Of a stretch of DNA of 54,480 bases, positions 11,324 through 23,527 are shown one piece after another. The stretch lies in contig MU130299.1 of the NCBI GenBank assembly GCA_015039465.1, forward strand, positions 149,430 through 203,909, given 5' to 3'. Both the position numbers and the translations under genes were made by a program. Position 1 is the first letter of the stretch, and the number at the start of each line of letters is the position of its first letter. The DNA comes from Phlegmacium glaucopus (lineage: Eukaryota; Basidiomycota; Agaricomycetes; Agaricales; Cortinariaceae). A model generated the notes under the pieces. The model did no database searches. It worked only from the letters and a program-made list of their open reading frames with translations, and was not told the origin of the DNA.

Positions 11324-12735
11324 TGTATATCAGCAGTGACTCCGAGCAGCAGCCTTTTAGCTTGAGGACCTGAGTCTACAAGGACTCTCGTAACCATGAA
11401 ACGGTCAGCGCGTCAGCGGTTATATGCCATCCATGTGGTCATGTATAATTAAATCGACATAGATGAGGATCATCATCAGAGGATGGGCTTAATATAGGGT
11501 TGAGATGCTGAGCAAATCGCCAGCGCTATTTATGTCATCCAAGAAATTATATACACTGTAAATACACACATACACACACACACACTGCCTGCATCCATCA
11601 CAACTTTTTTGACGCTCAAGCGCTCAACGTTTATCTGTAGCGTTTTAGAGAGCCAACGGTTTGTTTATGGGCCTACACCCTGAGCAGACTCGACAGTGGA
11701 GCCACAGTCGTACCTGAACTTGATATTGCCGGAGCTGCCGGAGATGTGGCTAAGTATCCCAAATCCTTGACGTATGTACGCAACCACGACACACTCGGGA
11801 TTTCTCACACAACTCATTTTTGATGAAATCAGGTTCGCCACAATTTTACTAAATAAATAGCAGAATTTATTGATGAAACGGATCATTTGTAGATACGTAA
11901 GTGGGGAAGAAATACAGTTGACTCTGTCGTAACCATACCCCTCCGTGGACATCAAAAACCATGGGTTTTCACAGAGTGTGGGTTTTAAGAGAGGTATTAT
12001 AGGGTACTTCTGGTAGGGTGGTGAACGCTCAAAACCATGGGTTATCACTGGTTATGGGTTATGTCAAGTATGGGTTATGACCTGTTATGACAGAGTCAAA
12101 TGTAAATCAGAACTTTGATTGTTCGGATTTCGACGCTAGCGTCACATCTTATTCAAGTTCTAGACCACACGCCGCCCAAAGCGGGGCGCGCATCTCATGC
12201 GCCAATCCATGAATCCTGGTACCTCAAAAAATTAACATGGAAATGACAGGCGACGTGCTCTGGGAGAGAAATGGACAGACGGAGAGAACAAAGTCTTGCC
12301 AATCGGCCAAAGTGGTTAGTACCATTCAAAAACAAAACTCGCGCAAAATAAGGCTAGGCGCCAAACAAGCCAAGAACCGAGTGGAACTATATCACTCGGT
12401 TTTGGTTAAATTGCAAGCTTCAAGGTTGAGGCCTGAGGACAGATAATTGATATGCTAGCGCCGGCAGAACATTTGCTAGGGTGGAATAGATTTGTGCAGA
12501 CTGGGTTAATTAACGAGGGAAACAATTTCGGCGAATGCGACAGCCTCTATGATCTAGATAGTCTCCATTCATTGTATCTCCAAGCTACGTAGTGCTCGTG
12601 ACAACGAAAATGGTATCGGATGCATCTTCTAACTACTTCTAACATACACTTTGGGCTGTTCCGATGCAAAGGCACCATTGCAGCTCATGTCGATTTTACT
12701 TGTGTTGGCCCATTTGCCAGTCACGGGACCTAGGT
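11324..12735. other. AAO-3 upstream / GlyRS downstream spacer
   Basis: Non-coding, colinear in patches with units 1 and 2. It contains an (AC)n microsatellite at about 11564-11586 and a MITE candidate listed separately. From about 12340 it carries the 'aagccaagaaccgagt' block shared with units 1 and 2. No gene seen; the open frame at 11665-12048 has no recognisable domain and overlaps the MITE candidate. Confidence 0.6.
11918..12099. mobile_element. Candidate MITE with TTGACTCTGTC ends
   Basis: Ends are inverted: TTGACTCTGTCGTAAC at the left and the reverse complement of TTGACTCTGTCATAAC at the right. The interior repeats 'gggttat' several times in the right half. Comparison with unit 2 near 7450-7520 suggests extra sequence in unit 3, but the flanks are too diverged to define a target duplication. 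Family unknown. Confidence 0.5.
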
Positions 12736-15301
12736 CTAGTCGATCGCTTGAACGCCGTCATATGCTGGTAGTTGTCGACAGGCTCCCTCCCAATCGATGT
12801 TGCCGAAGACGAGCTCCGTAACAACCGTAAGAACTTCATCGATAGAGCCAATTCTCTGATCCATGGTATCCCGTTCTCTGTAGCAGAAGAAAAGAAAAAA
12901 GGGCAACATGAATTGGCATTAGTTCTACCCAAGAAGACGAAGTTGCAACGCAAAACGTACCGGAGAGTCATGGTCCGGTTTTGAACCGCTGTATCAACGG
13001 GACAAGTCAGTAGACAATTCGAAATGAAACCTGGTTGTGAATGGAGAGGACGACGTACAGGCAAAATCAAGTGTAACTCCAAATGGCGTCCCCAGTTCGT
13101 CGTTACGAGCATAACGTTTTCCAATCGACGTATTTGAATCATCAACCCGGGAGAATACACCAGCTTTACGCAACTTGGATGCTAAAATTTCAAGGCCGCA
13201 GAAACCGAAACGTCAACAATGACTATAAATAAAGATGAATTCACAGACACGTACAAACTTCCTTGACCAACGGGTCAAACTCTTCTCGGGCACTCAAGGG
13301 CACGATAAGAACCTTGGTTGGCGCAACAAGGGGTGGGAGTGACAGCACCTATGGGGATGACATCAAAAACATTGCGACAGGTTATTATCAGCGTATTAAA
13401 CTTACGCCACGCTCAACATCCTGCTCTCTGCTCCAGAAACTATGTTCTAGCAAGGTGTACATGATACGGCCAAAGCCAAATGAAGGTTCGATGACGTTTG
13501 GAGTAAATTCACGTACTGCGTAGATAAGAAAATGTTGGCTAGATAAGAGAGAAAGATTCTCATCGTTTGATTAACACTTACTTGATTGCTTATATGTCTT
13601 GCGTTCGATAGTCAATACTTCAGAAGTCAGTTCAAACTCTTTCCCCTCAGAGATTTTGATAATAGGTTTCCTGTGGATAATGAAGTTTTAAACGTCCAAG
13701 ATGAGTTAGATGTATAGCCGAATCCTCACCCTTCGACCAATTCTCTTTTAAGTTTTGTTAGTGCCTCTTGATCCAAAGATTCAACGTATTGTTGGATGGC
13801 ATTTGCGTCTTGCTTAAACGATTTGCCCAAAAGTTTCCTGTTCCATTCCGGAGTCTCCTTCTCAGTCACAATAGGCTCTTTGAGAGCTTGACGGACAACT
13901 AGCGGATGACCAGTTCGGGCTGAATGAACCGAGAGATCGTAGGCAGCTCGATCAGCACATCCAACACATTCCGTCCAACCAGTAGAATTGTGTATCTCGG
14001 CATCCCAGCAATCCGTAGCATAATGAGCCATCTCATTAGCCATGTGTTGTCTAAACCGAAGGCGTTGAGGGTTGATACCGATCTTGAGCAGGAATAGGTA
14101 AATCCGGGCAATGAAGTAACCAAGAGTTTCATTGGCGATAACACCGTCGTCTACAGCTTTGCCCACGGTCATCTCTTTCATTGTACTCTGCCCTGCTTCT
14201 TGAACGTGTCGATCCAGGAGGACAATTTTCACATCGCGTACTTCATGGAAACGTTCGTGCACTTTGTTTTCCGGGTCCACATAATGCTCGATCTCAGCCA
14301 TATTAAACTCACGGACGCGTAGAAGACCAGCACGTGGAGAGATCTCATTTCGAAATGAACGTCCAATCTGAGCAGAGGCAAAAGGTATGCGACCATTATT
14401 GAATTCCAGGAGACGAGAGAAATTTAGGAAATGGCCCTGTGCGGTCTCGGGACGAAGAAAACTGTGCCGGATTACAATTATTGTTAAGTCGGTATGTTGA
14501 CGAGATACAGAATGGCAACTGACCCAGGATGCTGGCCAGTGGGGCCGATGCTGCTCGCAAACATGAGGTTGAACAATTGAGGCTCTCCAACCTCATTGTC
14601 TGTATCTGGATTCCTCAAGTCATGCTTTCTGCACAGTTCTCCGATTTCCGCACCAGAATAATTATCGAGCTATAATCAACAATTATCCATTGTATGTCCA
14701 ATTGTAACGCAAAAAAGAAAGGATCTACTTGAGCAAGGATAGTCTCGTACTGCTGCACAACTTGGTCTTCCAGTTTGATGGCTGCTGATTTGGCACCCTT
14801 TTTTTTCTTTTTCTTATCGTCTGTTGGTGGTGCAGCAGCAAGGCCACGCGCTTCCTTGTCGCCAGCAAGACGAGCCTCCAGCACGTTTTTAACAAGGTGG
14901 TCGGCACGGAGAACATCGCCAGTTTTTGTATCCTTCACCATCCAGTCTGCGAACCTCGCGACGTGACCGGAGGTCTCAAAGACAGATGCAGGGGTCATAA
15001 TAGTTGTATCCAGTTCCAACATATGTTCCTCGATGATGAAGTGTTTCCGCCATTCTGACATGATATTCGCCTGCAAGGATGAACCTGGAGGACCATAATC
15101 GTAAAGACCGGCAACACCTGTTATTTAGCCCACCACCCCCCACGCATTAAAATCAGTTAAACCGTCCCTGTAGATTTGATATTGATCGAATTAACCTCCA
15201 TAGATCTCAAAAGCAGGTGCATAGAAGAATCTGCGATTAAGCAAAGCTTCAAGACGGCATTTATCGAACGGATGAACTGTTTTGTTAACAACTGAGGTCA
15301 T
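12736..15301 (-). CDS. GRS1: Glycyl-tRNA synthetase (intact copy)
   Basis: Class II aminoacyl-tRNA synthetase charging tRNA-Gly with glycine; in fungi it usually serves cytosol and mitochondria. Ten exons splice cleanly. They are: [13 protein letters not shown] (start 15301) through [25 protein letters not shown] with a Lys-rich insertion (D-D-K-K-K-K-K-K); L-D-N-Y-S-G-A to [20 protein letters not shown] through [12 protein letters not shown] and [11 protein letters not shown] to [63 protein letters not shown]; and R-E-R-D-T-M-D-Q to Y-D-G-V-Q-A-I-D, stop at 12736. Motif 2 and 3 neighbourhoods and the anticodon-binding domain are present. Very likely the functional, essential copy; the fragments at 1895-3480 and 7900-8180 derive from this sequence. 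Confidence 0.95.
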
Positions 15302-17810
15302 GGTTGAAGTGTGGCGACGATGGAGGGACAGATAAGATGGTGGTCCGATATGTAAATGGCGCAGACCAAAACCAAGACGCATCACAAGTTTTTTCACGAC
15401 CAATCCAAAAATTACAATTGACTCATGTCTATTCAAACCCCGATGCTAGCAAAAATGTTTTTGTGGTTTCTAAAACCCTAAATTGGCCAAAAAGTGAGGG
15501 AAAACATGGACTGATTGGGATAACGAGACTGATTATCTTATAAATAACGACTCAGCATCCCAGGTTGACAATGTCTACCTTTTCCCGCTTTTTGTTGCAA
15601 ACTAGTAGGTCAAAAAAGCTGAAAAGCAAAAAAAAGCTATTGTGTACACAAGTATAAATCAAATCGGCAAGCATAAATCATAGGCTAATCCGATAGAATA
15701 CATATATAGATGAATAGGCCCCCATTAGCCCCCATTTTAGTTACTTGTTCAGCTTCTCACTGTTTCTTTGGCCCAAAATAACTGGCATCTTCAAAGTAGA
15801 TGCCGGGTTATTCTCACTTGTCCGACATCGCTTTCACGCTTTTTTTTTACACTTGTTACACACAGATAAGAAGCAAAATGACAAACTACTGATGTCAGTG
15901 TCAACAGGTCCTGCTCTCGTACGTACATTTGGGTTGATCATCAACCCGGTATCAAATAAAAAATAGAAAATACAAGGATGACTATGCTTGTAATTAGTAT
16001 GGCATCGTGATGAAGATTTGATTGCCCGACCATGTGAGAACGAGACGGAATCGTTTATAGTTGTGAAACAGGGGTGGGTTGTGGATCCGTGAGCTCGCGA
16101 GCCATAGAGACAGTATAGAGTCCCTATAGGGACTCACTCAGGGAACACGATCGTCCACCTGATTGCAACTGACCTGCCATGATCCGAGTCGAAGTGATCG
16201 CTCGCAGGAATCAAATCTATCAAAACCCTAGATCAGCTGACGTTGATGTTACGCATGAAACGAAACGGTCCAGATTAAGATCATTTTTTCGTCCTTGCCG
16301 AAGGCATCTGAAATTTTTTTATCAAACACCAATGAGTAAATTCTTTTCTGAAACATGCCAAAGGAGATAAAACTCCGGATTAAGGTCATCACGTTTTCAA
16401 CTTGAGGTATTTACAGCAGCAACGAGCAGGGAATCATCGACCAATCGAAAGTAGCATAACTGCGGATAGCGCCATAATAGCAGAGCAGAGCAGCGTAAAA
16501 TGGTGACAGCCCGCAATCGAAGCGAATATCTATTTCATCACTTGAGTTAGTTGCGCAAGGGATTTTCTGTATGAATAATACATACAAAACTCAGAATGCA
16601 GTTAAGCTGTCTGACAATCAATTGAGTGAGCTGGGAAGGGATTAATATATGTCATGAAAAATGTTGATCGGGGATAAACACGTACTTCTTAGGAACATCA
16701 CAAATTTTTGCATGCTTCAAGTGACGAAATAGATGGGCTCTGGTAATGAACAAAATTCGCGAAGAGAAGGACAAATGCTAACGCACGAAGTTTGATAATC
16801 TTGCCAAAGGATGATTATGTGAAAGAACTAGATTCGTGAGATTGGCCTGGACATGAGCCGCTCTTTTGCCTTTGATATCCTTTCCCTAGTTCAGCGAGAG
16901 GTCGGGCGTGGAGAGGATATAGACAATGAGATGACATCAATCATGCTTCATCGTGCCTCGAAAGAATCGTGCGTGCCGTCTCAATTCTGTTCAAGAGGGG
17001 AGGTAAATTGCAAGTTCCGTTGTACGAAAGCCGCCGGCGATAGGCTGAAGATAACGTTTGCAGAATGACTGGAACTGGTGACACAAAAACCTTTAGATAG
17101 GGTGTATAGGGCTCAGACTGTAAGGCGTCCGTGAGGACATGCTGTACAGGGCTGCATGGCGTCTGTCACCAATAGCGCATTTGCCAAGGAGCCGCGCCAG
17201 GGCTCTATTGCGCTTGTGTAAATCCCAGTTACTGAAGTCTCGAGAATCGATATACCAGAGCATAGCCCCAGGTGTGGCTGGCATACAGAATATTTTGCAC
17301 TAAAGTAACTCAGTGAGGTACTAGTTTATACTGACGCGGGAGGGTTTTGAGCCACATTGTCAGTGCACTCACCGGTTATACTCCGTATTATGGCTGTCAA
17401 CCGCATCCGGTAACCCTTAACCCATGTCCTACACCAACGCAAATTCAATATTCAAACTTCACTGCATGGATCCGCCAAGTCCAAAACTTAAGAGTAATGA
17501 TAGTTACTTCAAATATTAACCCTTATAGATGACACTAAACATAGTACAACTGATAGCTACATATGTGCATAGAAACCAAGGGAACGAAGTAAGAATGTAG
17601 AAGAGAAAAGGAATGTGGGATGGTGATATGTGAATTGTTCAAGATTGCGAAAAAAGTACAGTGATTATCTCCTCTGCTCAACAGTTGCCTGCTCCCTCGG
17701 AGTCCCTCCCTAATAAAAATCTTTGCGAACAGCGCCACATCTACCAGTCTGGCCTCTCCGCTGTCTTCCAACCTGGGTCATACGTTTATTTTCAAGCGCG
17801 CCTTCTGTAC
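15302..17810. other. Gene-poor intergenic region
   Basis: About 2.5 kb without a supported gene. It contains the GlyRS promoter side (15302-15600), poly-T and poly-A runs, a perfect 18 bp palindrome (16118-16135) and no recognisable RNA gene. Open frames up to about 80 codons occur, but none shows splice-consistent extension or a domain. Confidence 0.6.
16118..16135. repeat. Perfect 18 bp palindrome
   Basis: GAGTCCCTATAGGGACTC reads the same on both strands. Isolated, in intergenic DNA. It could be a footprint or a dyad for a regulator; nothing nearby supports either. Confidence 0.6.
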
Positions 17811-18101
17811 TCAGTTCCATTCCAGAACTGCATGGTCCCGATGACTACCAGCCCGGGGCAGTTGCTCCCCCTTGAGGATCGCGTTCGGTGACTTCCCGCT
17901 GTATAACCGAAGAAGCCAATGAGCACCAAAGTTCTACCTAGGAAGACTTGAATAACGCACAGAAACATCTTCATTTCTAACCACGACCTATGTGGAGTAT
18001 TAGCAGATATAAGTAGTGGAGTGAAGATGTATACTCACAAGAGGAGCAGCGAGAACGGCAGCGACGGATACAAAGAACAAAACAATATTTGAGAAACGCA
18101 T
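17811..18101 (-). CDS. Candidate small secreted protein
   Basis: Start at 18101 gives M-R-F-S-N-I-V-L-F-F-V-S-V-A-A-V-L-A-A-P-L, a textbook signal peptide. An intron with donor GTGAGTATAC and acceptor CACATAG joins V-V-V-R-N-E-D-V-S-V-R-Y-S-S-L-P. A second intron (GTAGAACTTT...TATACAG) leads to S-G-K-S-P-N-A-I-L-K-G-E-Q-L-P-R and a stop at 17811, about 66 residues in all. Without the second intron the frame ends just after L-P-R. No cysteines in the mature part and no recognised family. Basidiomycete genomes carry many such short secreted proteins, but transcript evidence would be needed to fix the second splice. Confidence 0.45.
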
Positions 18102-18607
18102 CCTTCAGTTCTGTACTTGACAAATTTTCGTCTCTGAGGTGTTTGGGGCGGAGGTTTGACTGGGGAGGTACATTTCTGTCCCAGCTTTTTAAAGTTATAG
18201 CCGACAGGGGTCCATTAATAGGAACGAGTACCTGGGGCCCATGTGCCTCTTTTTGTCACTCCGTCCAACTTGTTTTTTCCATTTGCAATTGTATACTCAC
18301 GAGTTACCTCCACTGGGATAGATCTCCGTTTGCATCACAAACAACTCCAAACACTGATATCTCACCTTATGCCTCAAGTGTCAACTGCTAATGTCTTGTA
18401 TATCAACAGCCATCCTTTGTTTAGGTTAAAACAAGCTACAAAGTACGAAAATAAATAGAATCTCAATTCAAAAAATGGTTTGCAAATTTCCCCATGCATT
18501 CTTAAGATAGAAACAAACGAAAAAAAAAAGAAAGTCTTAACATTTTTCCGACTTCCCCTTCATATCCGGATTATGGGTGTGGGTCTTTGCTGCCTGTAAT
18601 ACATATG

Positions 18608-18638
18608 TATATCGTTTTTTCAATGCTAAAACGATATA
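18608..18638. repeat. Hairpin with 11 bp perfect arms
   Basis: TATATCGTTTT and AAAACGATATA separated by 9 bases. AT-rich, no flanking duplication recognised. Possibly a transcription terminator-like or incidental dyad. Confidence 0.5.
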
Positions 18639-19721
18639 TATAATGGCGTGGCTGTTAGCTTTCAATAACTGTTGAACTCTGGGCCAGACGTCCCAAAATG
18701 TTTGTTGTCATCATCATGATTGTCAGTTCCAAGAACGGTCAAGGACAATTCCGCAGTTCACCAGAGTTCACCTAAGGCGTTATCAGTAACAAAGATGCCC
18801 GGTAGCCAGCCGATTTGTCCGTTTTTTTTTCTTGGCTTATCAAGTGTCATATGGAGAACAGAGAAAATGCAAATGAAGCCTATCCGTGTGGTTTTTAGGG
18901 TTTCATATTTTATCAGGGGTGAACCTAGGCACATGTACTTGGAAAAGCCCAGCATAAGAAGCATAACCAAGCATAACCATGCTGTAGCCTCGTCGCCGAA
19001 GCTCCTCTGAGATCGCGTTCCTAGATATCAAATAGACAAGGGGGGAAACTGGATGGCTAAGCCCGGCTTAACGGAGAAATTGTCTGCGGGGGAAAAATAA
19101 ATAATATCACCCCGTGCTGTGAATACATGCAACTATGGTCCATCCAACCCTTCCGACTGTGGCAAAAGCAAAAATCAAGTGACTGTAGTGTGATTCAAAA
19201 AAAAAATCTTCGGAGAAAATAGCGGGTGATCAAGGGAACTCAAAAAAAGAAAACGTCATAGCACAAGGTGGGCAACTCGGATAGAATCAACATAGCTTAT
19301 TTTACCAGATAACAAAGGATCCGGATTTATATTAAGGGCCACCTCTGAGAAAAAACATGTTCGCAGTATGTTCACTTCACACAGCTTCACACATGCCGCA
19401 GATACCCGAGTGACACCGCCAAGTTTGGGCCCCCGAGTTCCAGCAAGTTTCCGGTCTCAAAGAGGTAGATGCTAGTAGTAGACGAGGGTAGATGTCGCAC
19501 AGCCCAGGGGCCAGAATAATGATGAAAGCTTGTAAAGCACATGGAATTGAACAAAACTCTTCGGGTCGGCCGGCTTCGGCCGGAGCAACCTCGGGACTCT
19601 CCGCCAAATGGCACATAGAGAAGAAGCAGTGGAAATAATATCGAGGTCTAGAAGCCCAAACCTCAAGTATACCAACAGTCTGAGGATTTCCGTATAACCC
19701 GTACAACTGAAGGAAGCGTTT

Positions 19722-19980
19722 GCATGAAATATTTAAAATAGAATCCAGAGAATCACAAAGGAAAGGCGAAGAGGGCCCTTCAGCGACTCGGAAGGCCGGT
19801 GTCCAACAGTGCATGAAAGATTCAGAATAGAATCCAGAGAGTGGCGAAGAGGGAAGTCCGGTGGCATCCAGGACTCCAACAGTGCATAAAAGATTTAAAA
19901 TAGAATCCAGAAAATCACAAAGGAATGGCAAAGACTCTTGGTCCCTTCAGCAAAGTCCAGTGGCATCCAGATTCCAACAG
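19722..19980. repeat. Three-copy degenerate tandem repeat (73-97 bp units)
   Basis: Units begin at about 19722, 19811 and 19884. Each starts with 'gcat(g/a)aaa', carries 'aatagaatccaga' and ends near 'tccaacag'. The length differences come from internal deletion. Confidence 0.7.
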
Positions 19981-20997
19981 ATTGCTTGTCTCTTTGTTCA
20001 AGCCCAATTTCAACCGCGGTAGATTATAACAAAATAATAATAATAAAAACATCAGTGCCGCTGAGGCATCCAGAAATGGCAGGAGTGTTCGGAGTAACAA
20101 AGGGCGTCAAATGTAGCCGTGTACCAGGTTATAATGAATGGTGACATTGCGTGACAAGTGTGCTCAGTTTATGTGACAATAATTGAAAGCCGTCAAATAC
20201 AGATCGGAAAAGGCAGGAACAGCATGGTCATGCCAAAGATGCCCCTTCCTTGACATGATGCCTCATGGCACAGAACGGTGTTCGTTCCATGCCGTCTGAT
20301 CGGGAAGTATGTCGGTGGAGAAGACCGCATTATTCCGATCTGGATCACCCGCAACACACAAAACGAAAAAAAAAGGACGACTAAAAAAATAAAATTATGC
20401 AACTACATAAAGTCCATGTTTGTATGTCCATCTTTTTGTGTAATAAATGTGGTAAGCTACTACTAATATCAAAACTTTGAATCATGAATGTAAATACCAG
20501 TGGAAGTGACCGCCAGGAAGAGAGTGGGATTATAATACTGGGGAGACCGTGTTCTGATGGTGGATGGTTGATTTGAATAATCGAGGAACCAGCGATTCAT
20601 GAATTGAGGATTGGAGGGACCGGACCTAGGGACCGGATAGGTTGTAGGTTCTGGGGAGAAAGGAGGGATGTGGACTGAAGAAGAAAGAATGGGAAAAAGT
20701 CAACATCCATGAACGCTATATTTTGATTGTCCGTGTGCAAGGGGGAAACAAGGGAATAGAATGAGAGTGGAAAAGATCAAAAAAGGTCGTTTCACAAATC
20801 CACACCAACAAAAAGATGGTCACAGAACTTGGTCAGTAAGGCAAAAAAAAAAAATCACAACCATGCCAACACAAAACTAGAAGGGAGAGGGAGACATTGT
20901 CAAGAAGAAAGGGATTATATAAATAAATTATCCAAGCCACCCACAATTCCACCCCAAGAAAAGAAATTGACAAAATTGTTTTAATAACAAATTGTCT

Positions 20998-23527
20998 TTA
21001 ATATCGGTATTGTTGTGCTCCAGCCCCATATCCTTGAGGTTGCATCGGCATACTTGCATATGGGTCTTTATCCATACTCAACCCCATACTTCCCCTGCCA
21101 CTGGCATAATCATCCTTGTAAGGTGAATTCAGACTCGTCGTACTCGCATTCCACGCCTGCGAATGATTATCCTGTTGTAATGGCACAAAAGCACTAGAAT
21201 CCGAAGTCCTCAAGCCTCGTGAACCAATAACAGCAGCTCCTCCGACCCCAGCACCAGATAACGTCATGGGATATCCGGTGGATGGATCTATACGACCAGC
21301 AGCGCGTCTGCGGCGGGCGAGGCAGAATCCAATGAGAGCACCCAGGAGAGCGAGGAGGACTGTGCCAGCGACGACGGAACCAATGATGACGCCCAAGCTT
21401 GCTCCCTTCTTCTGATCGCCGACGGTGCTGTCCGTTGATGATGATGTTCCATTGGTGGTACTCGAGCCAGAAGCTGTACCGGATGCGGATGACAAACGAA
21501 TATTTGAGGGAAGGACACTAGCTGGTAAGGTAGGTTGAGTGCCGATTTGACCGTTACCAACGATGAGGTATGATCCATTGCTGGGGATTCCATGAACATT
21601 AACGAATAAAAAAGCAGGTCCAGGTTGGAAAAGGTTGGGATTAGGAGGAACTTGAGCGACATGGAGGACAATGGAACCGTCCGCATTGACAGTGTACGTG
21701 TTGTTCAACTGCATAAGGCGTTGTCCCATGTTCATGGCATGTGTCGTAAAACCTCCTCGCTGGATCACGCAGGTCGCGGAATCAGCAGCGTCATTCGCGG
21801 ATCCTGAGTACGAGCTGGCAGGGATGGTGATATCGAAAGGAGAACCGCCATACGTAAGGGTTGTAGGCATTCCAGTTGGGGCAGGTCGCGTCGAGGCCGA
21901 GAAATAGGGTGGATAGAAAATCTCCGCTTGATAGGTTGTTGGGAATATAGTAGTGAGATTAACGTCGACATTAGGGTTGGAACCAGCAATCAAGACGGAA
22001 GCATCAGGGAGAAGGATGGCCGCGGAATGATATAAGCGAGCAATTTTTGAGGTAGTGAAACCTGCGTTGGACCAGCGACTACCTGGTGCAGCCATGGGGT
22101 CATAAATGGCGGGAGTGCCGACAGGACCAGCTGCCAGCGACTCTCCGAAGGGCATTTGACTGAATGAAGGCGTCGTGAGTGTGGATTGAGCATACCCAGC
22201 AGTACCATTAAGACCGCCATTGACTACAAGGAGTTTTCCGTTGGGAAGGGTAATGAATTGGCCCATGGTTCGTCCCTCTAGCATGTCATCGTCTTGGATG
22301 TATACTGGGGCAGAGCCGTCTTGCGGCTCAGGAGTGATACGCTGGCAGTCGTTGGAAGCGGGGTAGTCCCATGTATTGATCCATGGGTATGTATAGTTGC
22401 CCCATTGATCGTCAGTCATATTTGTCCCACCACAGAAAAGCATTGTTTGGGTATAGTTGTTTGCGGGCGTTAGGGGTAACATAGCGACCGCAGCAGAGGC
22501 AGGATATACACGAACAATGGCACCGGGCATATCTGGTAGCGCGGTTTGCACATTGGCAGCATCATCCCACAAAACTAGACAATAAAAATGAGTAGGAAGA
22601 ATGATATGGAGGACTGCCACATACCGGTCGAAATGTTGGACTGAACAAATAACTTTCCTGAAGACATCAAGAAAGTGTGAGCATAAGCATTAAGACCTGA
22701 AGTTTGAACCAGGAATTGGAATGTTTGCGGATTATCAGGCCTTGGAGGGTAATACTCGTATGTAGGATCCGCCGCTCCACCTTCGGTTACCGGATCATCA
22801 TTGGGTGTATTCCTGTTGATGTATCCACCGTTGACGAAACCTCCGATGATGATGACGGATCCATCACCAAGAGCCTCTGCGGCAGAGTACCATCGACTGC
22901 GTTTCATGGAGAGGACTGTGGGGTCATCGAACCATTGACATTGAGAAGAGGCAAAGTTATCTGAATCTGTGCATGGGTTGAGAATTCGCATAGCCTTTGT
23001 TCCATCGAAGTCCTGGTACTCGGCATCCCATATAGCTGAATAGTTACCAGGATATGGCTGAGATCCCAGAGCTCCACCTCGTCCAACGGCACCGTTTCCG
23101 CCAAATGTGACGTAAGAACCATTGGGCAAGTGCATTCCAGATGAACAGAAAGAGTTGGTCCTTATGTCCATGACATCTGTCTTGTGTGTTGACATTTCCC
23201 TTGAAGAAATTATTAGACGATTTTGATAGGAAAGACAGCTATGGCAACAAACCAAACGCCACCCCAAGCAGGATGACCATTTACTTGGGCAGCGTTGCCC
23301 TCTGCCTTATCGAGAAAATAAACCTTTTGTTCGTTACCGACGAACATCTACAAGTCAACCGTAAGCGTTGGGGTAGGACATGAAAAGTAAACCGGGCAGG
23401 CTACCATCATGACACTGATTAAAGTATTACCGCCATCGGCAAACGTGCCAGGCCCAGGCGTAGCTGCGAGAACAGGAGAAGTGACTGTGGCGAGACATAG
23501 AGCTAAGAGAGAAAGTGGTGGCAACAT
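20998..23527 (-). CDS. Membrane-anchored copper radical oxidase (glyoxal-oxidase-like, AA5_1)
   Basis: Glyoxal-oxidase family enzyme, expected to oxidise aldehydes or related substrates to acids and produce H2O2 outside the cell. Four exons (23405-23527, 23253-23347, 22625-23199, 20998-22574) give 789 residues. Signal peptide M-L-P-P-L-S-L-L-A-L-C-L-A. The radical cofactor Cys is in N-S-F-C-S-S-G-M (near 23145) and the partner Tyr in R-L-Y-H-S-A-A, whose His is the next residue. A second Tyr is in R-W-Y-S-A-A and the second His in T-T-H-A-M-N-M-G-Q-R (21720). DUF1929 fold follows. After a Ser/Thr-rich linker comes a single membrane segment (G-V-I-I-G-S-V-V-A-G-T-V-L-L-A-L-L-G...) and R-R-R-R, then a Gly/Gln-rich cytoplasmic tail. 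The anchor suggests cell-surface rather than free enzyme. Minus-strand TATATATA near 23675 could be its TATA box. Confidence 0.93.

Larger units (their letters stand above)
18102..20997. other. Gene-poor intergenic region with local repeats
   Basis: No supported gene. It holds the hairpin at 18608-18638 and the degenerate tandem repeat at 19722-19980. The 184-codon open frame on the minus strand at 19377-19931 mostly translates that repeat and has no domain, so it is not called. Confidence 0.6.

Noticed and set aside
16118..16135. 18 bp palindrome as a replication origin or attachment site
   Set aside because: Single isolated dyad in nuclear intergenic DNA with no supporting context.
19377..19931. 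184-codon minus-strand open frame
   Set aside because: Mostly translation of the tandem repeat at 19722-19980, no domain, no splice-consistent extension.
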